A stretch of DNA of 7,101 nt from Bacilli bacterium (GTDB taxonomy: Bacteria; Bacillota_I; Bacilli_A; ML615J-28; CAG-698): contig JAEEJT010000167.1 of NCBI GenBank assembly GCA_016282055.1, positions 1-7,101 on the forward strand. Reading direction: 5' to 3'. The notes beneath the pieces were generated by a model, which had not been told where the DNA came from, made no database searches, and worked only from the letters and a program-made list of their open reading frames with translations. How positions within the stretch are numbered: the stretch's first letter is position 1; each line of letters starts with the position of its first letter. The position numbers and the translations under genes are program-made. Below, one piece after another: positions 1 through 6,969 of this stretch.

Positions 1-3000
1 TAACTTATTTTGAGAAATAAGTTTTATAATTTCGTTATATTTAATAGTACCAATCGATGTTTCTGTTACAAATGGATTTTTAACTATTTTTTTTGATAAT
101 GTTATACATTCAAAAGCATATCTAGTTATATTACTTTGTGTCCAAGTTTTACCATTATCTTCACTATAATAAATACCGTTATCATTATTACCACCAGCTA
201 CTAATGTACCATCTTGAGTTAAAGTTATACATCTAAAACCACCAACAAATAAATTACTTTTATTCCATGTTTTACCATTATCTTCACTATAATAAAAGCC
301 ACCAGAAATACCACCAGCTACTAATGAACCATCTTTAGCTAATGTTATACATGCAAAACCACCATTAGTTAACTTACTTTGAATCCATGTTTTACCATTA
401 TCTTCACTATAATAAATGCCTCTAGAAACACTACCAGCTACTAATGTACCGTCTTTAGCTAAAGTTATACAATAAATAACATTGGTAGTCAAATTACTTT
501 TATTCCATGTTTTACCATTATCTTCACTATAATAAAAACCATAACCAGAAAAACTACCAGCTACTAATGTACCATCTTTAGCTAAAGTTATACAACGGAT
601 AGTATCACCAATTATATCACTTTCATTCCAAGTTTTACCATTATCTTTACTATAATAAATAGCTTTATTATTACCACTATTATTATTATTACCAGCTACT
701 AATGTACCATCTTTAGCTAAAGTTATACATGCAAAATCACCATTAGTTAACTTACTTTGTATCCAAGTTTTACCATTATTTTCACTATAATAAATACCGT
801 TATCATTACTACCTGCTACTAATATTCCATCTTGAACTAATGTTATACAATGAAAGCTATTAGTAGTTAAATTACTCGGAGTCCATGTTTTACCATTATC
901 TTCACTATAATAAATACCACTATTATCATTACTACCTGCTACTAATATTCCATCTTGAACTAATGTTATACATTCAATTTTAATATTAGTTAAATTATTT
1001 GGAGTCCAAGTTTTACCATTATCTTCACTATAATAAATACCGTTATCGATAGGATATACTAAACTACCAGCAAGAATTATTACATTTTTTTCTTCTTTTT
1101 TATTAGTGTGTACTGTAAAAAATTCTTTATCTTCATTGACAAATTTATTATCTACTATCAAACCATCTTTTACATAAGCAGTATTTCGTAATTTATCTTT
1201 ATCAGATTTATCTACAAATTCAACTGAATGTTTTCCATATGGAATTGGAAGTTTATTTTTATAATTTCCAATAGCTGGATTTACTATTACACTATTAAAA
1301 AAAGCTGAATAATAAATACCTGTATTAATACAACTACCAGCTACTAATGTACCATCTTGAGCTAATGCTATACAACGAATATAAGTAGTTCCAAGATTAC
1401 TTCTAGTCCATGTTTTACCATTATCTGTACTATAAAATAAACCTTTATAATCTGTATAACAACCAGTTACTAATGTTCCATCTTGAGCTAATGTTATACA
1501 TAGAATAGTAGTACCAATTATATTACTTTGAATCCAAGTTTTACCATTATCTGTGCTATAATAAATACCATTAATACCACCACTTACTAATATTCCATCT
1601 TTAGCTAATGTTATACAATTAAAACTACTACTAATTATATTACTTTGAGTCCATGTTTTACCATTATCTGGGCTATAATAAATACCATTATTACTACCAC
1701 TACCAGCTACTAATGTACCATCTTGAGCTAATGTTATACAATAAAAATTATCACTAGTTAAATTACTTTGAGTCCATATTTTACCATAATTATCATTATT
1801 TTCTGAAACATTATCCAGTTTTATATCTTTAATTTCAAGATTTTCTTTTTCACACAAAATCAAATCCATTGGTTCAACAACTTTATTATTTTTTACAATC
1901 ATAGTCTTGTATTTATTTCTTATATTTATTTTAGTTACAAAATCAAGACTACCACTAGTTGTATTCCAGAAAACTAAAGAGTTTGTATTTTCGTATCTTA
2001 TTCCATTCAATATATCAATAAATTGTAATTCATTTTCATCATCTAATCCTAAAATATTTTTAATAGCTTGAGATTTTTTTTCTTTAATATATTTAATAAT
2101 ATCATTATCAATAAAACTATTTTCATCATAAATAAAATTACTTTCTAATGTTGCTTTTAATACATCATTTTCAGCATTTATAACTTTATTCACATCAATA
2201 GAGAATAATTTATAAGTTTCTTCAGTATTATAATTAAATTCTAATTCATCATTTGAATTTATTGAAATTTCTGGGAAAGTTCCATATACAACTACATAAA
2301 TAAAATTATTACTATTTTCAGAACCAATAAACACATTATCAAATTTAAAATGCTCTGGATCTAATTTTACTATAGATTTTTTACCATTAAGACTTACATC
2401 ATAACTTAAACTTACAGTTTTAAGATGTTCATATACACTATCATAAACTGCTATTTTACAATCTTTAGATAAATTAATTACAATATTAGATTTATTAGTT
2501 TTAATAGTTGTACCTATAGCAATATTTTTAGATGAAAGAATAAATTTTTCATCTTCTTGATTTGTAATATTATCTGAAGAATGTTTAATATATGAATTTT
2601 CTTTATCAAAATAGAATTTTTCATGTAGTAAATTAGGATTATTAACAATATCTTCAGAAGAATTAAGATTCATATTATCAAAACATTCATTGATAGATTG
2701 TGTGATTATTGAATAATCAGGATCCAATTCATTAGGATCTAATGATTCCACCAATTTATTATATTCTGATTTCAATATACTATTTATAGCTTTACACAAT
2801 GGTGTATTGATAATAGTAGCATTATATTTGAAATCATTTTCTAAATCTACAGTATCTTCTGTTATCGAATTATATTCTGTTTCATATAATGTACCATACC
2901 CATAATATTCATATAATTTAAATACTACTTTAATATTTCCATCAATATTTAAACTGTTTATGATGAACAAATACATTTCTCTATTATGTTCATAAAGTTT

Positions 3001-6000
3001 AATCATAGGAATATTATAAATTGTTTTTGCATCTACAATATCTAAAGAGAAATTATCAACTAATTCAGTAACAAAAAATCCTTTATTTATATCATTTGCA
3101 GCAGATTTAAACAATTTATATAAACCTTGATAAGATTCATTTAACTTTCGTTTTCCTGTACCATTAATAATATAAAGAGAACCTTCTATTTCATATACAT
3201 TATTGAAAGAAGGTATATTATTTCCATTTACAACTGTATCAGATTCAAATGATAAAGTTTCTCTATTAAATTTCCATCGTATACCATCATCTTCAGTATT
3301 GTATGATGAAATAATGATTTCATTATTGTATGGTTTAAGATAATCTATATTATCTGCTCTAAATCCAACTGTAAATTCAAGATATTTACTATCTATTGGC
3401 CAAGGAGCAAAACAAACAATATCTTTACCTTGATTTTTACCAACTACAAATACACCATCATCTGTTTCAAATCCATAATCAAGATAAATTCTATTATCTT
3501 CATCGAAAATAGTTTCAATATTAGATGACCATTCATTATAATATGAAAGGGTGCGATTTTTATTAATATAAATAGAATCTGTAATAAATGAAATAATAGT
3601 ATCAGTATCTACACCTTTATTTATTGTAGATATATTATATCGCTTATCAAATACAACATTTTCATTAATAAGCTCATTTGTTTCAGGATCAATTTCATTA
3701 TTAATTTGATCAACACCGATAACTTTATCGCCCATCGATTTATTAAATTGATAATTAAAAAGTTTATCATTATCTGCTTGACATTTAACAAATGTTTTAT
3801 CAAGTGTGGAATATATGAGTTTTTCATTTTGAATATCAGCAAATGTATATCCATTATGACCATATTTTTCATTTAAATTACGAACTACGCTTTCATTTGG
3901 AAGAGATTGAATTTTTGTAATATATTTATATTCAAACAAATATTCCGTATAATATGTTTTAAATTCATTGCTATTTACATAATAATCAGTAGATATTATC
4001 AATGAATTATTTTTAGCTACTATTAAATAATCAAATTTTCCTTTTTTTATATTACTTTGCTTCCAAGTTATACCATTATCTTCACTATAAATTATACCTT
4101 CAATACTGTTATTCGAACGATTATAAGTTGAAGCATATAATATATTATTAACCTTTACGAATCTATTAATACGATATTGACCTGTACACAATTTCCATGT
4201 TTTACCATTATCTTCACTATAAGATAACTTCCAAGAACCACCACTATTTCCACCAGTTATCAATATATTAGTTGATGATTCTATAATATCTTTATTTTCA
4301 TCACCAATATAACCAGAACATTTGGTCCAAGTTTCACCATTATCTTCACTTCTATACAATCCAACTTTATCAATACTAGCTATTAATACACCATTTGTTA
4401 ACATTTTAATAAAAATTGTAGTTTTTTTACTTCCAATTTTATTTATCCATGTTTCTCCACCATCATCGCTATAATGAACTCCATCATTACGTGTTTTTCC
4501 TATTAAATTACCATTTTGAGTCACTATGGCTGATTCAATTTTTGGCATATCAGATTCTAATTCTTTTTTTGTCCAAGAAGTTTTATCGCCATTAATATCA
4601 TTATTTGTATATACATAAAGACTTCCACAAAAACCTATTAACATATTTAATTTATTTAAAATTACTATGTCGGTTATTCCAATATCTGTTTTAAAATACT
4701 CCCATGTTTTACCATCATCACTATAAAAAAATCCTTTTTTTGTATTTCCATCACTACAAGCTAATAATTTACCATTTTCCAAATATACGATTTTATTAAC
4801 TTTACACCCATATGTAGTATTACCAGTGGTTAAATAACATTGAATCCAAGTTTTACCATCATCTTCACTATAATACATATTGGTGTATGTACAACATATT
4901 AAAAGATTATCTGAAGTAAAAAAATGATATAAAATACTATTATTAAATAAATTTTTATTATCATATAAACATGCATTTAATTTTATTTTATTTGTTTTTT
5001 CATTTTTTATTTCTGGTCTAACAAATGTTAATACTGATATTTTATATTCAGAAAGATTTAATGCAAATGAATAAAATTGGTATTTACTTTTTTTAGTTGA
5101 GAGTATATCATAATCACAACCATCTGGGAATAAATAAAAATAAATTAAATTACCATTTCCATTACCAATATACATTTTGATTTTTATTTTGTCAACAAAA
5201 GCAATATTATCCATAATATACTTATTGACTAATTTAGAAATATCTTCCCCTCTAAAATCTACTCTATCTACAAATTTAATATCACCATTTTTAAAATCAT
5301 CTTTAGTATATTCTTTACTAATAAATGAAATTGTATCAACTAATCCTTCTCTTAATTGTCTTTCATATCCATCAACTACACAATCATTTAAAGATATAAT
5401 TTCACCTGGTGCAAGATCATATTTTTCAAATATAACTTCACCAAAAGCCATAATATCTTTATTTGTAGGTTTATATGGACCTTTTCCAAGAAGTTCAAAC
5501 TTATTTTTCTCATTTTTTCTATGAACAATACGAACAGAATCATCAGGATTCCACGTTTGTGTATTAGAAATAATATGTTTTTTATAATCAATAAGATCTT
5601 TATTTATAATTTCATCGTTTTCAATAGCAACATCAATCATTTTGATATCTTTATTATATTTAGCTTTTTCAACTACAACTTGATCTTCACTAGATTTAAG
5701 ATATCCATCTGTTGAAATATTACCATCATATTCATAGTTAAATATATCCCATTCTTTTAATTTAAAGAATTGTCTTTCTCTTGTATAATATTCTTTTCCT
5801 TCTTCAAAACTTGTTAATTTTTCAACAGGAATATAAGAAATTTTTCCATTTTCTACAGATGGATCAATTTCTTTAATATAATAAGTTTCATTATATTTAG
5901 GTTCAGAATCTTCAACTAATAAATATTTATAATATTTATTATGGTCTTTTACATTTAAACTAGAATTGTTAAATTCAAAAGCAGAAACAAGAATACCTGT

Positions 6001-6681
6001 AATTTCAAATCCATAAATATCAGCAACAGGAGCTATGAATGTAAATACATAATGAGCATTTTCAGAATATTCTTTATAATATTTATAAATCTTGATAAAA
6101 TATCCATTTTTAATCTTAATAACTTCTTCTGGAAGAACTCTTTCATTAGAAATAAATATCTTGCCTTTATCAATTACAATATTAAAATCGAAATACATTG
6201 TTCCATTTTGAAGTTTAAGATTCATAACTAAAGAATCTTTTACAGCTTCAATAACATCAAAAATAACATTTTCTTCTCCAGGATTAGTAATACGAATATT
6301 AATATTTCTTGTATACGTTGATGTATCTGGATTTAAACGCATTATTGAACCAGATGTTAATCTCTTAGCATCATTCAATACATAATTGATTTTATCATTC
6401 TCTTTTGTTTCAAGAGCAGACATATTTATAGAGTTCTTAAAAATAGAATTAATCTTATTATTAAGACCTCCAATAGCTTCTGTAAAATATCTATTTAAAT
6501 CTGCTTTCCAGTTATCTGCTTGTGGATCATTACCCAATAATACAATAAATTGATTATAGTAATCTTCAAGTTTGGATAACATAGATTTAATATCATATTC
6601 GCCATAAATTGGATTACCATCATCATCGGTTTTATACCCAACAATATTACCTTTATCATCGAGTATTAAGGCATCAACCAT
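1..6681 (-). CDS. Giant modular Asp-box (BNR) repeat protein, probable phage tail/receptor-binding protein; 3' end outside window
   Basis: The reading frame runs 2227 codons from ATG at 6681 to base 1 without a stop, so the C-terminus is missing. The start follows the upstream TAA by six bases. No Shine-Dalgarno is seen before it, and the next Met is residue 34. There is no signal peptide. Residues 1-110 are mainly helical, with a heptad at I31, L35, L38, Y42, F45, L49. Residues about 110-580 are beta-rich and unrecognised. Asp-box arrays lie at about 581-902 (seven blades), 1626-1792 (four) and 1870-2200 (eight). A further 723 unrecognised residues sit at 903-1625, and a 77-residue insertion at 1793-1869. 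Asp-boxes are known to form beta-hairpin corners of beta-propellers in sialidases, sortilin and YCF48. I see no sialidase catalytic arginine set or RIP motif, so enzymatic activity is not supported. The inferred role is a virion fibre or adhesin binding a host surface ligand. A non-phage surface protein is the main alternative. Confidence 0.9.
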   Translation of the reverse strand, partial: MVDALILDDKGNIVGYKTDDDGNPIYGEYDIKSMLSKLEDYYNQFIVLLGNDPQADNWKADLNRYFTEAIGGLNNKINSIFKNSINMSALETKENDKINYVLNDAKRLTSGSIMRLNPDTSTYTRNINIRITNPGEENVIFDVIEAVKDSLVMNLKLQNGTMYFDFNIVIDKGKIFISNERVLPEEVIKIKNGYFIKIYKYYKEYSENAHYVFTFIAPVADIYGFEITGILVSAFEFNNSSLNVKDHNKYYKYLLVEDSEPKYNETYYIKEIDPSVENGKISYIPVEKLTSFEEGKEYYTRERQFFKLKEWDIFNYEYDGNISTDGYLKSSEDQVVVEKAKYNKDIKMIDVAIENDEIINKDLIDYKKHIISNTQTWNPDDSVRIVHRKNEKNKFELLGKGPYKPTNKDIMAFGEVIFEKYDLAPGEIISLNDCVVDGYERQLREGLVDTISFISKEYTKDDFKNGDIKFVDRVDFRGEDISKLVNKYIMDNIAFVDKIKIKMYIGNGNGNLIYFYLFPDGCDYDILSTKKSKYQFYSFALNLSEYKISVLTFVRPEIKNEKTNKIKLNACLYDNKNLFNNSILYHFFTSDNLLICCTYTNMYYSEDDGKTWIQCYLTTGNTTYGCKVNKIVYLENGKLLACSDGNTKKGFFYSDDGKTWEYFKTDIGITDIVILNKLNMLIGFCGSLYVYTNNDINGDKTSWTKKELESDMPKIESAIVTQNGNLIGKTRNDGVHYSDDGGETWINKIGSKKTTIFIKMLTNGVLIASIDKVGLYRSEDNGETWTKCSGYIGDENKDIIESSTNILITGGNSGGSWKLSYSEDNGKTWKLCTGQYRINRFVKVNNILYASTYNRSNNSIEGIIYSEDNGITWKQSNIKKGKFDYLIVAKNNSLIISTDYYVNSNEFKTYYTEYLFEYKYITKIQSLPNESVVRNLNEKYGHNGYTFADIQNEKLIYSTLDKTFVKCQADNDKLFNYQFNKSMGDKVIGVDQINNEIDPETNELINENVVFDKRYNISTINKGVDTDTIISFITDSIYINKNRTLSYYNEWSSNIETIFDEDNRIYLDYGFETDDGVFVVGKNQGKDIVCFAPWPIDSKYLEFTVGFRADNIDYLKPYNNEIIISSYNTEDDGIRWKFNRETLSFESDTVVNGNNIPSFNNVYEIEGSLYIINGTGKRKLNESYQGLYKLFKSAANDINKGFFVTELVDNFSLDIVDAKTIYNIPMIKLYEHNREMYLFIINSLNIDGNIKVVFKLYEYYGYGTLYETEYNSITEDTVDLENDFKYNATIINTPLCKAINSILKSEYNKLVESLDPNELDPDYSIITQSINECFDNMNLNSSEDIVNNPNLLHEKFYFDKENSYIKHSSDNITNQEDEKFILSSKNIAIGTTIKTNKSNIVINLSKDCKIAVYDSVYEHLKTVSLSYDVSLNGKKSIVKLDPEHFKFDNVFIGSENSNNFIYVVVYGTFPEISINSNDELEFNYNTEETYKLFSIDVNKVINAENDVLKATLESNFIYDENSFIDNDIIKYIKEKKSQAIKNILGLDDENELQFIDILNGIRYENTNSLVFWNTTSGSLDFVTKINIRNKYKTMIVKNNKVVEPMDLILCEKENLEIKDIKLDNVSENNDNYGKIWTQSNLTSDNFYCITLAQDGTLVAGSGSNNGIYYSPDNGKTWTQSNIISSSFNCITLAKDGILVSGGINGIYYSTDNGKTWIQSNIIGTTILCITLAQDGTLVTGCYTDYKGLFYSTDNGKTWTRSNLGTTYIRCIALAQDGTLVAGSCINTGIYYSAFFNSVIVNPAIGNYKNKLPIPYGKHSVEFVDKSDKDKLRNTAYVKDGLIVDNKFVNEDKEFFTVHTNKKEEKNVIILAGSLVYPIDNGIYYSEDNGKTWTPNNLTNIKIECITLVQDGILVAGSNDNSGIYYSEDNGKTWTPSNLTTNSFHCITLVQDGILVAGSNDNGIYYSENNGKTWIQSKLTNGDFACITLAKDGTLVAGNNNNSGNNKAIYYSKDNGKTWNESDIIGDTIRCITLAKDGTLVAGSFSGYGFYYSEDNGKTWNKSNLTTNVIYCITLAKDGTLVAGSVSRGIYYSEDNGKTWIQSKLTNGGFACITLAKDGSLVAGGISGGFYYSEDNGKTWNKSNLFVGGFRCITLTQDGTLVAGGNNDNGIYYSEDNGKTWTQSNITRYAFECITLSKKIVKNPFVTETSIGTIKYNEIIKLISQNKL
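82..1074 (-). repeat. Array C2: eight near-identical tandem Asp-box blades (residues about 1870-2200)
   Basis: The Trp codons start at 1006, 883, 763, 628, 505, 385, 265 and 142, spaced 120-135 bases (40-45 residues). The boxes are SEDNGKTW, except SENNGKTW at 763 and SKDNGKTW at 628. The consensus unit is GIYYSEDNGKTW, then a variable stretch (often QS, KS or PS, then N[LI]T), then a variable turn, CITLAKDGTLVAG, and a variable loop. Copies are very alike at DNA level: 800..849 and 923..972 are identical over 50 bases. The last unit keeps CITL but loses DGTLVAG, marking the array's end at about residue 2200. The translation continues to the window edge. Confidence 0.93.
1075..1305 (-). other. 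77-residue insertion inside an Asp-box blade (residues 1793-1869)
   Basis: After GIYYS at residue 1792 the expected EDNGKTW is absent. An unrelated sequence starting AFFNSVIVNPAIG follows. The repeat resumes at LAGS (residue 1870) and GIYYSEDNGKTW. The inserted stretch has no Asp-box, is charged (several K/D/E clusters) and ends in a Lys/Glu-rich segment. It stays in frame at both ends. It could be a small domain displayed from the propeller, or the linker between two separate propellers. I do not recognise its family. Confidence 0.7.
1306..1806 (-). repeat. Array C1: four tandem Asp-box blades (residues about 1626-1792)
   Basis: The Trp codons start at 1774, 1651, 1534 and 1408, spaced 117-126 bases (39-42 residues). 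In protein order the boxes are a degenerate form (DNYGKIW, with extra residues between its Ser and Asp), then SPDNGKTW, STDNGKTW and STDNGKTW. Each is followed by a strand pair reading roughly C-I-[TA]-L-A-[QK]-D-G-x-L-V-[AST]-G and then GIYYS or GLFYS. The unit matches array C2 closely. The array breaks off at GIYYS (Ser1792), where the next box would begin. Confidence 0.9.
1807..3975 (-). other. Unrecognised 723-residue central region of the giant protein (residues 903-1625)
   Basis: This stretch joins array A to array C1 and is continuous coding sequence. It alternates short beta-strand-like segments with polar Asn/Asp/Ser/Lys-rich loops, which suits an extracellular or virion structural protein. 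I recognise no known domain in it. There is no long hydrophobic segment and no low-complexity linker. It contains the single Asp-box-like motif listed separately at 3274..3297. Just before C1 it contains the peptide KTMIVKNNKVVEP, weakly similar to AYVKDGLIVDNKF in the insertion between C1 and C2. Confidence 0.6.
3274..3297 (-). other. Isolated Asp-box-like motif (residues 1129-1136)
   Basis: The peptide TEDDGIRW fits [ST]-x-D-x-G-x-x-W and is preceded by a beta-strand-like EIIISSY. It stands alone, far from the three arrays. Nearby stretches such as DDGVFVVG and GSLYIING resemble blade strands without the box. The region may be a further, strongly diverged propeller, or this may be a chance match. 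Confidence 0.45.
3976..4941 (-). repeat. Array A: seven divergent Asp-box blades (residues about 581-902)
   Basis: Seven units of about 40-48 residues lie inside the giant gene. Their Trp codons are at 4846, 4702, 4573, 4447, 4327, 4195 and 4063 (lowest base of each). In protein order the boxes read SEDDGKTW, SDDGKTW (one residue short), a degenerate NGDKTSW form, SDDGGETW, SEDNGETW, SEDNGKTW and SEDNGITW. Seven blades would suit one closed seven-bladed beta-propeller, which is inference. The units have diverged in sequence between the boxes, unlike the two downstream arrays, so this array looks older or under different selection. The edges given are approximate, set by one strand set beyond the outer boxes. 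Confidence 0.85.
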
Positions 6682-6687
6682 AGTAGA

Positions 6688-6870
6688 TTAAATATCTTTT
6701 AATTGCTGAGCAATATTTCCACTTTCACTAGATGTTTCAATTGAATTGAATAATTTTACAATTTCATCAATTTTCTTATCAAATTCTTTTAATTCTGTAA
6801 TCGGAATAAAATCATTATCACGTGTATCCGGATTTATACGTGATAATACAGGAAGTTTGTTTTTAAACAT
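6688..6870 (-). CDS. 60-residue coiled-coil protein, possible virion anchoring or fibre-associated piece
   Basis: This small complete gene has an ATG at 6870 and a TAA at 6690-6688. The start is well supported by AGGAG at 6879..6883, eight bases upstream. Residues 1-22 are extended and contain RINPDTR. Residues 27-44 form a clean heptad pattern (L27, F30, I34, I37, F41, I44), so a short, probably oligomeric coiled coil is likely. The tail is polar, and no signal or membrane segment is present. It lies in the same frame as the giant gene, with only TCT ACT between the TAA and that gene's ATG, so translational coupling is likely. Its RINPDT resembles RLNPDT at residues 115-120 of the giant protein. 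I do not recognise the family. A role next to the giant structural protein is inferred from context. It may also be the detached N-terminus of a longer ancestral protein. Confidence 0.8.
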   Translation of the reverse strand: MFKNKLPVLSRINPDTRDNDFIPITELKEFDKKIDEIVKLFNSIETSSESGNIAQQLKDI

Positions 6871-6878
6871 AATATTAT

Positions 6879-6883
6879 CTCCT
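6879..6883 (-). promoter_or_regulatory. Shine-Dalgarno site of the 60-residue gene
   Basis: AGGAG on the minus strand sits eight bases before the ATG at 6870, a near-ideal bacterial spacing. It fixes the start of the small gene. It is the only strong ribosome binding site in the window, and the giant gene immediately downstream has none visible. Confidence 0.85.
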
Positions 6884-6920
6884 ATATAGAAGTTATTTTT
6901 TCTTTGTATATAAAAATGTC

Positions 6921-6954
6921 AAAATAAAATAAAATATGGCCCTATAAAAGGCCA
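6921..6954 (-). terminator. Hairpin plus U-rich tract after the right-edge gene
   Basis: On the minus strand TGGCC (6954-6950) pairs with GGCCA (6941-6937) across an eight-base loop. It is followed by TATTTTATTTTATTTT, a U-rich tract broken by single A residues. It begins 15 bases after the stop codon of the upstream partial gene. The GC-rich stem stands out in this A+T-rich DNA. The stem is short and the tract imperfect, so termination may be partial. It would separate that gene's transcript from the two downstream genes. Confidence 0.6.
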
Positions 6955-6969
6955 GATTATTATATAATT

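Noticed and set aside
82..1806. CRISPR-like or non-coding direct repeats
   Set aside because: The period is 117-135 bases, the repeats stay in frame and encode Asp-box blades, and the variation falls in protein loops. There is no short repeat with unique spacers.
82..1806. Diversity-generating retroelement variable region
   Set aside because: Loop variation occurs across repeat units, but no template repeat and no reverse transcriptase are present in the window. Unit recombination explains it more simply.
3621..3872. An 83-codon minus-strand open frame in another frame (and similar short ones at 5388..5591 minus and 5521..5715 plus)
   Set aside because: They are nested in the giant gene in other frames or on the opposite strand. 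They have low-complexity Ile/Lys/Leu/Asn-rich translations, and the main frame clearly carries the repeated Asp-box protein.
5177..5524. A 115-codon plus-strand open frame rich in Ile, Leu and Ser
   Set aside because: It lies wholly antisense to the giant gene, has no ribosome binding site that stands out, and its composition is what the complement of A+T-rich coding sequence gives.
1..6681. Active sialidase
   Set aside because: Asp-boxes alone are not diagnostic. I found no RIP motif or catalytic arginine/tyrosine arrangement.
6688..6690. Recoded TAA (alternative genetic code) joining the two genes
   Set aside because: The giant frame contains no other in-frame TAA, TAG or TGA across 2227 codons, and Trp is encoded by TGG, so no reassignment is indicated.
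6890..6922. Promoter with TTGACA at 6922-6917 on the minus strand
   Set aside because: The -35-like hexamer is perfect, but 16-18 bases downstream there is only AAAATA/AAATAA rather than a good -10. In such A+T-rich DNA this is too weak to call, though some promoter here is plausible.
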